NCBI GenBank assembly: GCA_948436455.1
Contig: CAOJIB010000002.1
Location: 1 to 43,723 of the forward strand
Source: an uncultured Blautia sp.
GTDB lineage: Bacteria; Bacillota; Clostridia; Lachnospirales; Lachnospiraceae
DNA length: 43,723 nucleotides
Direction of reading: 5' to 3'
Position numbers and translations under genes: made by a program. The notes under the pieces were generated by a model. It ran no database searches. It had not been told where the DNA came from and saw only the letters and a list, made by a program, of their open reading frames with translations. This document shows positions 25,435 through 33,364 of this stretch, piece after piece (position 1 is the stretch's first letter; every line of letters begins with the position of its first letter).

Positions 25435-26151
25435 TTATCCTCGTCCCTTCATGTGAATGCTGTATTCGTATTTATCGGCCACGAGCTTGATGATGCTGTA
25501 TTCCAGCGGCCCCTGTACCGTATAGGAAATACGTTTGCTGCAAAGCAGCGGAGCGCCGGTGGGGATTTTCAATATTTGTGATTCCATAAAATCGGCGCTG
25601 ACCGCGGACAATGTTTCCGTAGCTTCCGTTAAAATAATGTTATATTTATTTTCCAGAAACTTATAAAGAGCGATAAATTTGCCCTGGTATTGTTCCAGGT
25701 TTGGCGCCAGATTTTCTTTTAGGTAATTAATGATCAAAGCGACCGGCTGGTCGTTGGCGCACTGTACGCGCTGTACCCGATATACCTTGGTATTCGGGGG
25801 GAGCAGGAGGCTTTCCTGTACGATGCTAGGAGCGACCACCTTGTCTACGTTCATGCCCTGGACAGTGACCTGGAAGCCTTTGCTTGTGAGCGTTTCTGTA
25901 ATGGATGTAATATAATTTAGCTTCTGTGTGGTAGATATATCGAGGATTTCAGTTCCGCGCCCCTGCCGCACCTTCAGATAGCCTTCCCCTGCCAGCAGGC
26001 TGATCGCCTTTCGGATCGTGGTCCGGCTGGCGCCGAATTCTTTTTCTAATTGCGTTTCGGTGGGAAGCATCGTTCCGGTTTTGTAAGTGCCCTCCCGGAT
26101 ACGGTTTTTAAGGGTTGTGTAGACTTGGCGATAAGCGGGAATTGTACTCAT
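25435..26151 (-). CDS. GntR-family transcription regulator with UTRA ligand domain
   Basis: The 238 residues have an N-terminal winged helix-turn-helix (about 8-70, IPAYRQVYTTLKNRI ... LPTETQLEKEFGASRTTIRKAISLL) and a C-terminal UTRA effector-binding domain (about 90-235, VQGMNVDKVVAP ... VYRVQRVQCANDQPVALIINYL). This is the HutC/YvoA type, which usually represses sugar or amino-sugar genes until a phosphorylated ligand binds. It is last in the minus-strand operon kinase-SDR-GntR. The GTAATTATGA words in the divergent promoter region at 28581-28787 are its likely operators (inference). GGAGG lies close upstream of the ATG. Confidence 0.93.
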   Translation of the reverse strand: MSTIPAYRQVYTTLKNRIREGTYKTGTMLPTETQLEKEFGASRTTIRKAISLLAGEGYLKVRQGRGTEILDISTTQKLNYITSITETLTSKGFQVTVQGMNVDKVVAPSIVQESLLLPPNTKVYRVQRVQCANDQPVALIINYLKENLAPNLEQYQGKFIALYKFLENKYNIILTEATETLSAVSADFMESQILKIPTGAPLLCSKRISYTVQGPLEYSIIKLVADKYEYSIHMKGRG

Positions 26152-26201
26152 AATATACCTCCAGTATTTCTCTTTTGAATGTTGCTGAAGCAGAATGAGG
26201 G

Positions 26202-26969
26202 CTAGTGGATCGTATAACCGCCGTCAATTACAAGGTTCGTGCCGGTGATCATATTCGAAGATTCACTTGCAAGAAAGACGGCGGCGGCGGCCACCTCCTC
26301 CGGCTTGCAAAAGCGTCCGGCCGGCGTATTGGCAATGGCGTCCTCATGAACCTTTCCCACATCCCAGTATCCGACGATCAGCGGCGTTTCCGTTGCGGTG
26401 GGAGAAATCGCGTTGACCTGTATTCCGTACTGCCCCCATTCATAAGCCAGGGACTTCGTCATGGAAATAATACCGGCCTTGCTCGCGCTGTACGCGACAT
26501 GCTTGTCAATCGATACGATGCCTGCCTGGGAGGCGAGGCTGATGATTTTGCCGCCGTTTCCAAGGCGGATCATTTCCTGGCCGATTCGCTGGGAAATATA
26601 AAACGTACCGGAAAGATTTACGGAAATTACCTTGTCCCAGATGGGGGTAGGCATATCCTTGGCCCAGTCGATATCGCCGACGCCGGCGCTGTTGACCAGG
26701 ACGTCAATACGGCCGAATTTGGCCATGATTTCCTCCACAGCTTTGGAAACAAGCGCCGGCTTAGAGATGTCTGCCTGTACGGTCGTCGCGTGGGGAAGGC
26801 TTTCTTTTGCATGTTCTATTTCTTTTTCGTTCAGGCATACCATGCAGATCGTGGCGCCCTTTTCGGCGAACATTTTGGAAATTGCCAGTCCGATACCGGA
26901 AGCGGCGCCTGTGATCACGGCAATTTTGTTATCAAGCCTGAATTCTGCGTCAGATAGTTTAGTTATCAT
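26202..26969 (-). CDS. Short-chain dehydrogenase/reductase (SDR), sugar or polyol type
   Basis: A classical SDR of 255 residues: cofactor motif TGAASGIG near residue 20, NSAGVG, catalytic Ser in ISLASQAG, and YSASK (Tyr and Lys), then PTATETP and the C-terminal GTNLVIDGGYTI. Such enzymes oxidise or reduce sugar, polyol or keto-acid hydroxyl groups with NAD(P). It starts 4 bases after the kinase stop on the minus strand and is followed by the GntR gene, so the three form one operon. Specificity cannot be read. With the zinc dehydrogenase at 33365 the cassette holds two oxidoreductases. Confidence 0.93.
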   Translation of the reverse strand: MITKLSDAEFRLDNKIAVITGAASGIGLAISKMFAEKGATICMVCLNEKEIEHAKESLPHATTVQADISKPALVSKAVEEIMAKFGRIDVLVNSAGVGDIDWAKDMPTPIWDKVISVNLSGTFYISQRIGQEMIRLGNGGKIISLASQAGIVSIDKHVAYSASKAGIISMTKSLAYEWGQYGIQVNAISPTATETPLIVGYWDVGKVHEDAIANTPAGRFCKPEEVAAAAVFLASESSNMITGTNLVIDGGYTIH

Positions 26970-26973
26970 AATA

Positions 26974-28512
26974 TTACCCTTTCTTTTCGATAAATGGAAG
27001 TAGATTTTTATGCATATAATCGCCTATATCGGCGGTTATATCGCTGATATGCGCAAATACCTGTAAAATATCCTGGTATATTTTGTGATTCTCTTCGTTG
27101 GGGGAGCAGCGCCGCTCGACGATATGGAGTTTTGGAATGCCGGTATAATCCTTCCAGGCGCCTACCGCGCGGGCGCAAATGGCTGCGGCTCCAAGGGAAG
27201 CGGCGTTTTGATCGATGTTTGTTTTCAGGATTTCCATGCCGAAAATATCGGCGAACATCTGCATCCAGAACGCGCTCTTGCTGCCGCCCCCGCAGAACAA
27301 AAGCTCTCCGGACAACGGCGTCTGCCTGCTAAGAAGATCCAGGGACATTTTCAGATTCAGGGCGATCCCTTCCATAGCCGCGCGGATAAGATCGCTTCTT
27401 GATACGCCCAGATGCAGGCCGATATAGGCGCCGCGAATGTGTATGCTTTTATCCTGACTTGTCCCGCCGGCAAGGCTGGGATTAAAGAGAATGCCGTTTG
27501 CGCCGATGGGCGATTGGCTGGCGAGCGTACTCATTTTGTCGTAGACGTCTGCCTCCCCGGCTAGATCCTTGCAAAGGGTATCACGTACCCATTTCAGGGA
27601 GCTGCCGCCGGCGAAAATGGAGTATGCGCTGGTGTACATATTTTCTTCAATGTGGGCGAATACATAGGGTCGTGTGGCCGGATCCAGAATCGGCTCTTTG
27701 GAATTGATCGGAATCCAGTTCGAAGAACCAAGGGAGGTATACGCCTTGCCTTCTACGGAACCGACGGCGCCCAGTGCCATGCAGGCGTTGTCCACGCCGC
27801 CGCAGGCCACGAGGGTGTCGGGCGTCAGGCCGATTTCCCTGGCGGCTTCTTCTGTAATATTGCCGACGATCGTATGAGAAGAGGTGATCGCCGGAAATAA
27901 AGAGGCAGGTACGCCGGCGGCGTCCAGAAAATCCTGCGCGAATTGATGGGCTTTCAGATCATACACGCCTGTGCTGGAAGCATAGGAGTGATCGGTGGCG
28001 ATGCGGCCGGTCAGTCGCATGTTGATGTAATCCTTGGAGCCGATGAATTTGTGCGTTTGACGGTATACCTCGGGCAAATGCTTCCGGTACCACATAATTT
28101 TAAATATCGCGTAACAGGAAGCAGGGAATCCGTTTCCTGTCGCTAGATACCAGGCGGTTTCATCTACAGCGCCGAAAAATTCCTTGGCCTCAGACTGCGC
28201 TCTGGTATCCGACCAGATCGGCACGGAATCCACCAGGAGATTTTGCCTGTCATCTATCGGTATAGCTACGCAACTGTGGCCGGACAGGGCCACGCAGGCG
28301 ATCTCCTTTGGGTCGGTTCCGGAGCGTTTCAGCAAGAGTTTCGTGCTTTCTATGACGCCCTGCCACCAGCTTTGGGGCTTCTGTTCGTGAAATCCAGGCT
28401 GCGGATAGTACGTTTCGTATTCGATGAAGCTTTTGCTCAACGTAGTCAAATGTTCATCGTGAAGAGATGCTTTCACACCTCCCGTTCCCAGGTCATAGGA
28501 AATAAATTTCAT
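26974..28512 (-). CDS. FGGY-family carbohydrate kinase, xylulokinase-like
   Basis: The 512-residue protein has FGGY features: phosphate motif YDLGTGGVKASLHD at the N-terminus, IPIWSDTRAQSE, and the catalytic Asp in VACGGVDNACMALGAVG. The C-terminal ATP motif is LLFCGGGSKSAFWMQMFADI (exact start about residue 405). It would phosphorylate a ketose or polyol taken up by the ABC importer. I set the start at ATG 28512, where GGAGG lies 5 bases upstream; a longer frame from 28551 has no such site. It is the first gene of the minus operon behind a perfect consensus promoter (28581-28609). Confidence 0.92.
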   Translation of the reverse strand: MKFISYDLGTGGVKASLHDEHLTTLSKSFIEYETYYPQPGFHEQKPQSWWQGVIESTKLLLKRSGTDPKEIACVALSGHSCVAIPIDDRQNLLVDSVPIWSDTRAQSEAKEFFGAVDETAWYLATGNGFPASCYAIFKIMWYRKHLPEVYRQTHKFIGSKDYINMRLTGRIATDHSYASSTGVYDLKAHQFAQDFLDAAGVPASLFPAITSSHTIVGNITEEAAREIGLTPDTLVACGGVDNACMALGAVGSVEGKAYTSLGSSNWIPINSKEPILDPATRPYVFAHIEENMYTSAYSIFAGGSSLKWVRDTLCKDLAGEADVYDKMSTLASQSPIGANGILFNPSLAGGTSQDKSIHIRGAYIGLHLGVSRSDLIRAAMEGIALNLKMSLDLLSRQTPLSGELLFCGGGSKSAFWMQMFADIFGMEILKTNIDQNAASLGAAAICARAVGAWKDYTGIPKLHIVERRCSPNEENHKIYQDILQVFAHISDITADIGDYMHKNLLPFIEKKG

Positions 28513-28580
28513 AAAGACCTCCTTCAAATGAAATACTAAAAAACAAAACATATCCGCGGTGTAAGAATGGCTTTCACATA

Positions 28581-28609
28581 ATTATAATAAAGGTAATTAT
28601 GAATGTCAA
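28581..28609 (-). promoter_or_regulatory. Perfect-consensus sigma-70 promoter for kinase-SDR-GntR
   Basis: Minus strand: -35 TTGACA (28604-28609), a 17-base spacer (28587-28603), and -10 TATAAT (28581-28586). The spacer contains TCATAATTACC, the reverse complement of the shared operator word. So strong a promoter would need tight repression, which fits an operator in the spacer. Confidence 0.88.
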
Positions 28610-28781
28610 TTAAAAATACAAATCTAAGATCGTAATTATGACATGAAACGAAAAAATTATATAAAAACGTTATTAAAAACAAATAAATTCGATATGAATT
28701 GGAGATAATTCACAAAATTACAGATAATTTGTTGTAGAATTTAGAATTAAAAGGACTATTGACGATAAAAGGTAATTATGA
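28592..28781. promoter_or_regulatory. Three GTAATTATGA words, probable GntR operators
   Basis: The word occurs at 28592-28602 (GGTAATTATGA), 28631-28641 (CGTAATTATGA) and 28771-28781 (GGTAATTATGA). The first lies in the spacer of the minus promoter and the third in the spacer of the plus promoter. The first also has an inverted partner CATAATTA at 28577-28584. The rest of this 341-base gap (28513-28853) is AT-rich with no gene seen. Confidence 0.75.
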
Positions 28782-28787
28782 TAACGT
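28759..28787 (+). promoter_or_regulatory. Sigma-70 promoter for the aldolase-importer-dehydrogenase operon
   Basis: TTGACG (28759-28764), 17-base spacer, TAACGT (28782-28787) with TGA directly before it (extended -10). The spacer holds the third GTAATTATGA word. It lies 66 bases before the proposed start of the aldolase gene. Confidence 0.75.
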
Positions 28788-28853
28788 AAGAGAAAGAACA
28801 TTACAACAAATGCGGGATAGGAAGGCTTTGGATTTGGAAAGGAGGTTTTAAAA

Positions 28854-29528
28854 ATTATTTCTGCAACAGAAGCTGCCAGATTCATAGATATCAGTGCAGT
28901 GAAAACACATCATACGTTGGCCGACATTGAAGAATTAGTTGCATACGCGAAAAAATATCGCTTTATCAATGTGCATGTTCTTCCGTCCTGGGTTTCTACA
29001 CTGGCTAAAATGTTAAAGGATGTGGAAGGGGTGTACGTAGGGTCGCCGGTGGGGTTTCCCTCGGGGGCGCAGTGCACAGCCATAAAATTATTAGAAGCGC
29101 AGCAGTTATTACAAGATGGTGTAGAAGAAATGGATATTGTAATGAATGTTGGGCGGTTTAAGAACAGAGAATATGCATATGTGCAAGACGAATTGAAAAA
29201 AATCATCAGTATAAAGGATGAAGGCGTCTTGACAAAGGTGATTATTGAGATCAACACATTGACAGACGATGAGATGTTAAAGGCATGTGAGCTCGCGATC
29301 GCCAGCGGGGCTGATTTTGTAAAAACCGGGACCGGATGGGTTCCGGGAGGCGCAAATATCGAAAGGATCCGCAAAATCAAAGAGTACTGCGGTACGGATA
29401 TCAAGATCAAAGCCGCGGGAGGTATCCGTACACAGGAAGATTTTCTAGCTTTATACGAAATGGGCGTGGAAAGAATGGGGATTAATACCCAATCGGCGCT
29501 GCAGATCGTAGAGTCGTTTCAAAAATAA
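28854..29528 (+). CDS. DeoC-family class I aldolase, apparent ATT start
   Basis: The 224-residue TIM-barrel aldolase shows the DeoC pattern: EMDIVMNVG (active-site Asp), Schiff-base Lys in VKTGTGW, and the second Lys in IKIKAAGGIRTQED. DeoC cleaves 2-deoxyribose 5-phosphate, but relatives act on other 2-deoxy or keto sugar phosphates, and here the substrate is unknown. The start is odd. The only near-standard codon is GTG 28899, which lies inside the conserved first strand (FIDISAVKTHHT) and has no ribosome-binding site. AAGGAGG at 28839-28845 points to ATT 28854, 8 bases on, and gives a normal DeoC length. No ATG, GTG or TTG exists in frame between the upstream stop and that point. Confidence 0.87.
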   Translation: MISATEAARFIDISAVKTHHTLADIEELVAYAKKYRFINVHVLPSWVSTLAKMLKDVEGVYVGSPVGFPSGAQCTAIKLLEAQQLLQDGVEEMDIVMNVGRFKNREYAYVQDELKKIISIKDEGVLTKVIIEINTLTDDEMLKACELAIASGADFVKTGTGWVPGGANIERIRKIKEYCGTDIKIKAAGGIRTQEDFLALYEMGVERMGINTQSALQIVESFQK

Positions 29529-29591
29529 TATAAGAGATTCGGTATTTGTAAGTAATGGACGAATGATTAAAACAAAAAAGGAGAATTGTAT

Positions 29592-30794
29592 ATGAGAAAT
29601 TTAAAAAGGTTTATGGCTTGTTTACTTGCAGCAACAATGATGTGCACATCTCTGGTCGGCTGCGGAGGCGGCAGCTCTTCGGACACAGCGGCTGAGGATA
29701 CGACGAAAGAAGAAGCGCCCGCCGAGGAAGCTCCTGCCGAAGAGGCGCCGGCAGAAGATACAGCCGAAGAAGCAGAAGCTCCCAGTGAAGAGGACAGCGG
29801 TATTAATGCGGAAGTAGAGGCGCTGATCGGCGGAAAAGGCGATGGAATGAAGGTAGGTATCGCAGTCAGCGACCTTTCCTCCACATATATCGTAGCGGCG
29901 GCGGAATACGCCAAGAAGCTGTTCGAATTCTCCGGCGCGGAAGTTACACTGGTCAATGCAGAGCAGAATGCGAATACGCAGGCTTCTCAGGTGGACGACT
30001 TTATTTCCGCCGGCTGTAATGTGATCCTGCTCCATGCGGCAGATTCTGATGCGCTGGCAGCATCCGTAGACAAAGCGACGGAAGCAGGCGTGAAGGTGGT
30101 AGGCTTTAATAAAGAAATCTCCAGCGACAATCTGACCTTCGCCGTCGTATCCAGCGATAACGTCGCCACAGGCGCTTCCGCTGCACAGTGGCTGGCTGAT
30201 AAGGCAAAGGAAGAAAACGTGGAAAATCCCAAGATTGCGGTTATTCAGGGAACGATGACACAGAGTGACGCCTACCTTCGTCAGGACGGTATCAATGAAG
30301 TAGCAGAAAAAGAAGGGCTTGTCCTGCTGGAAGAGCCGTGTGAATGGTTAAGCGATAAGGCGGAAAGCGCAATGAGCGACGTACTGACTGCCAATCCGGA
30401 TCTTTTCGGTGTTATTACACATTGCGACAGTATGGACCAGGGCGTAATCTCTGCTCTTCGCCAGAACGGCTTGGATGGCGCGGCAGGCTCCGACAATCAT
30501 GTGTACTGGTCAGGTATCGACGGCGACGCCACAGGCCTTGAATCTCTGGATTCCGGATTTATGGACGTGGCGGTAGAGCAGAACCCGATGGCTCTTTCCA
30601 CCGTGATCGTAAAGGGTGTTTTTGAATATCTGATGAACGATGTTGATCTGGAAGGCGAGATCATTCCTATCGAGACAAAGGTGCTTACTGCGGCGGATAC
30701 AGCGGACGAAACACGCTGGGCTTCCTATAACACAGATTCCGATACCTTATGGGCAGGAACCGTGGAAGCATGGGAGCATTACCTGAACAAGTAA
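29592..30794 (+). CDS. Sugar ABC transporter substrate-binding lipoprotein (RbsB-like)
   Basis: The signal peptide ends TSLVGC (lipobox Cys24), followed by a flexible Glu/Ala/Pro-rich linker of about 45 residues with repeats of PAEEA. The binding domain (type I periplasmic fold, Peripla_BP_4, about 75-395) has IAVSDLSSTYIVAAAEYAKK at its start, VILLHAADSDAL, GFNKEI and DVLTANPDLFGVITHCD. It captures a sugar at the cell surface and hands it to the permease. I set the start at ATG 29592 with AGGAG 8 bases upstream; an in-frame TTG at 29586 is less likely. It is separated from the ATPase gene by a hairpin (30820-30844). Confidence 0.93.
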   Translation: MRNLKRFMACLLAATMMCTSLVGCGGGSSSDTAAEDTTKEEAPAEEAPAEEAPAEDTAEEAEAPSEEDSGINAEVEALIGGKGDGMKVGIAVSDLSSTYIVAAAEYAKKLFEFSGAEVTLVNAEQNANTQASQVDDFISAGCNVILLHAADSDALAASVDKATEAGVKVVGFNKEISSDNLTFAVVSSDNVATGASAAQWLADKAKEENVENPKIAVIQGTMTQSDAYLRQDGINEVAEKEGLVLLEEPCEWLSDKAESAMSDVLTANPDLFGVITHCDSMDQGVISALRQNGLDGAAGSDNHVYWSGIDGDATGLESLDSGFMDVAVEQNPMALSTVIVKGVFEYLMNDVDLEGEIIPIETKVLTAADTADETRWASYNTDSDTLWAGTVEAWEHYLNK

Positions 30795-30819
30795 TGACGG
30801 GCATACTAGAATACATGCA

Positions 30820-30844
30820 CAAAGCGGGCGGTTTGCCCGCTTTG
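30820..30844 (+). promoter_or_regulatory. Intercistronic hairpin between binding protein and ATPase genes
   Basis: A perfect 10-bp stem, CAAAGCGGGC with GCCCGCTTTG, and loop GGTTT. No T-run follows, so it is not a full terminator. Such hairpins often stabilise the upstream mRNA end, giving more binding protein than transporter (known for many ABC operons; inferred here). Confidence 0.7.
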
Positions 30845-30864
30845 CTGCCAATGAGGAGGGTTTC

Positions 30865-32364
30865 ATGATTAAAGAAAGCCTTGAGTTAAGACATATATGT
30901 AAAAGCTTTGGAGCCGTGCAGGTATTGGACGACATTAATCTGACGCTGACGAGCGGGAAGATCTACGGGCTGGCCGGTGAGAACGGCGCGGGAAAATCGA
31001 CGACCATGAAGATCATCAACGGGGCGTATATTGCAGACAAGGGCGAAATACTGATAGACGGCGAGCCGACGCATTTTTCTTCGCCTCTTTCCGCACAGGA
31101 AGCCGGGATTGGCATGGTATATCAGGAATTAAATATGCTGCCGGATCTATCCATTACAGAAAATGTATTCATTTCACGTCTGGCGGATAATAAAGCGGGA
31201 TACATCCGTTGGAATAAGCTGCATGAAAAAACGAAAGAGCTGCTAAAAATGTTGAATCTGGAGCTGGATACGCATATAAAGCTGGGAGATCTAAAGGTAG
31301 CGCATCAGCAGCTGATCGCGATCGTGCGCGCGTTATCCATCGACTGTAAGGTCATCATTCTGGACGAGCCGACCTCTGCATTGACGGAAAAGGACAGCGC
31401 GCTCGTTCTGGATGCGATCAGGCGTTTGAAGGATCTGGGGTATATCATCATATATATATCTCACAAATTACAGGAAATGCTGACGGCGACGGATGAGATT
31501 ATCGTTTTTCGAAACGGCAGAAAGATCGGGCAATACGCGTCGGCGGAGCTGGACGAAGAAAAGCTTTCCGAGCTGATCGCCGGAAGAAAATTAGAGGCTA
31601 AATTTCCGAAGAAGCGCTACCCGCAGGGGAAAGAGCTGCTTCGCTTTGATCATGTTTCCGTAGAAGGGTATCTGGAAGATGTATCCTTTACATTATACGA
31701 AGGCGATATACTGGGATTTGCGGGATTGCTTGGCGCCGGGAAGACAGAAATAGCAAAAACCATATTCGGTGTTTTTGGAAAAAATACGTTTCATATCACA
31801 GGAAAGATCTATTTCGAGGGGAAAGAGCTCCATCCGGAAAATCCGGGGAAAAGCATACAGAATAAGATCGGGCTCGTGCCGGAGAACAGAGCCGCGGAAG
31901 GCCTGGTGACGGATATGTCCATTATGGACAACGCGATCATGGTTTCTCTAAAGAAAATGGCCAGATTTGGCTGGCTGGACAAAAAGGCCGCGAAAACATC
32001 TGTGGACGAGATGATACAATCCCTGGAAATAAAATGCAACGGCATGGGGCAGAAAGTGGGCGACTTAAGCGGCGGAAACCAGCAAAAGGTCGTGCTGGCA
32101 AAATGGCTGACCCTGGGAGCGAAACTGATCATTTTCGACGAGCCGACGAGAGGCATCGACGTGGGCGCGAAGGTGGCGTTCTACGAGCTGATGAATCAGC
32201 TGGTTTCTCAGGGGATCGGCGTGATCATCATGTCCTCGGAAACAGACGAAGTCGTCAATATGTCCGATACGGTCGTAGTATTAAAGGAAGGAAAGGTATC
32301 GGGAACAATCTCCATGAGGGAAAATGAGCAGCTTAGTGAAAAGGATTTCCAGAAATACATGTAA
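30865..32364 (+). CDS. Sugar ABC transporter ATP-binding protein (RbsA/MglA-like, two ABC domains)
   Basis: The 499-residue cytosolic ATPase holds two ABC domains. Domain 1 has Walker A GENGAGKSTT and Walker B VIILDEPTSAL. Domain 2 (from about 255) has the degenerate Walker A GLLGAGKTEI, signature LSGGNQQKV and Walker B LIIFDEPTRGIDVGAK. This layout is typical of CUT2-class importers for ribose, galactose, xylose and similar sugars. In domain 1 the signature region reads LKVAHQQLIAIVRAL, as in the family. AGGAGG precedes the ATG. It is co-directional with the permease gene 14 bases downstream. Confidence 0.95.
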   Translation: MIKESLELRHICKSFGAVQVLDDINLTLTSGKIYGLAGENGAGKSTTMKIINGAYIADKGEILIDGEPTHFSSPLSAQEAGIGMVYQELNMLPDLSITENVFISRLADNKAGYIRWNKLHEKTKELLKMLNLELDTHIKLGDLKVAHQQLIAIVRALSIDCKVIILDEPTSALTEKDSALVLDAIRRLKDLGYIIIYISHKLQEMLTATDEIIVFRNGRKIGQYASAELDEEKLSELIAGRKLEAKFPKKRYPQGKELLRFDHVSVEGYLEDVSFTLYEGDILGFAGLLGAGKTEIAKTIFGVFGKNTFHITGKIYFEGKELHPENPGKSIQNKIGLVPENRAAEGLVTDMSIMDNAIMVSLKKMARFGWLDKKAAKTSVDEMIQSLEIKCNGMGQKVGDLSGGNQQKVVLAKWLTLGAKLIIFDEPTRGIDVGAKVAFYELMNQLVSQGIGVIIMSSETDEVVNMSDTVVVLKEGKVSGTISMRENEQLSEKDFQKYM

Positions 32365-32378
32365 GGTGGTAGAAGATT

Positions 32379-33344
32379 ATGAATAGGGAAAAACTAAAGA
32401 AATTACTTTCGTCAGAAATGTCTATTATATTAGTACTGGTTCTGCTGTGCGTTATTATTTCCATCATCACGCCTACATTCGCATCAACGAGAAATATCAT
32501 GAGCCTGTTGCTGCGGACCTCCTCTACAGGCATACTTGCGATCGGTATGACGTTCGTGATCGCGACCGGTGGGATTGATCTGTCGGTGGGCGGGCAGCTT
32601 ACCCTGATGGCGGTTGTCGGGGCGCTTTTCTTTGAGAATAACTGGCCGGTTCCGGTAGTCATTCTTGTGATTTATGCGCTGGGTCTGCTGTTTGGCCTTT
32701 TCAATGGAGTAGGCGCGTCCGTATTGAAATTTCCTCCATTTATGGTAACGCTTGCCCTGCAGATGATTACCTATGGAGTTACGCTATATATCACAGAGGG
32801 ACGGTCGATTCTGATCAAGCAGGAAAGTTATGAATTCTTCGGGCTTGGAAAGATCGCCGGGATACCGGTGCCGGTATATATTTTCGTTCTTGTAATTATC
32901 ATCGGGACGCTGCTTTTGAAGCGATTTACCGTCGGAAGAAAAATCCTGGCCATCGGAAGCAACGCAAAAGGCGCATGGTATTCCGGGATCAACGTCGCGC
33001 TCACAACAATTATCGCCTATATAATCGCCGGGCTGACAGCTTCCACGGCCGCGATCATCTTAAGCTCAAAATTAATGTCGGCCGCGGCTACTCTAGGGGA
33101 AGGTATGGAGCTGGACGCTATCGCCGCAGTCGTGATCGGCGGTACGAGCCTTGCCGGAGGCAATGGCTATATCGTAGGGACGATCGCAGGCTCTCTGATC
33201 ATCGAAGTTATTTCCAATTGGATGACTTTGCAGAGTGTCAACCCGTTTTTGCGTAACGTAGTAAAGGGCGGAATCATCCTATTGGCGTTACTTATTGATA
33301 ATATTCGCCGCGGCAAGCTGACGAAGAATGAATTTGCCGCATAA
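32379..33344 (+). CDS. Sugar ABC transporter permease (RbsC-like)
   Basis: This 321-residue membrane protein has about eight to ten hydrophobic helices, with the CUT2 permease phrases GMTFVIATGGIDLSVGG near residue 55, NGVGASVLKFPPFMVTLAL, and the coupling-loop region KRFTVGRKILAIGSNAKGAWYSGINV (starting about residue 185), followed by IAAVVIGGTSLAGGNG. It forms the channel for the sugar with the ATPase gene 14 bases upstream. Length is normal for a single-gene permease working as a homodimer. The zinc dehydrogenase gene follows after 20 bases. Confidence 0.94.
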   Translation: MNREKLKKLLSSEMSIILVLVLLCVIISIITPTFASTRNIMSLLLRTSSTGILAIGMTFVIATGGIDLSVGGQLTLMAVVGALFFENNWPVPVVILVIYALGLLFGLFNGVGASVLKFPPFMVTLALQMITYGVTLYITEGRSILIKQESYEFFGLGKIAGIPVPVYIFVLVIIIGTLLLKRFTVGRKILAIGSNAKGAWYSGINVALTTIIAYIIAGLTASTAAIILSSKLMSAAATLGEGMELDAIAAVVIGGTSLAGGNGYIVGTIAGSLIIEVISNWMTLQSVNPFLRNVVKGGIILLALLIDNIRRGKLTKNEFAA

Positions 33345-33364
33345 GGGACGAAAGGAGAAGGATT

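Noticed and set aside
26205-26957. 250-aa plus-strand open frame opposite the SDR gene
   Set aside because: The minus-strand SDR has all catalytic motifs; the plus frame is a shadow of its codon pattern.
28899-29528. Aldolase start at GTG 28899
   Set aside because: No ribosome-binding site is near it and it would delete the first conserved barrel strand.
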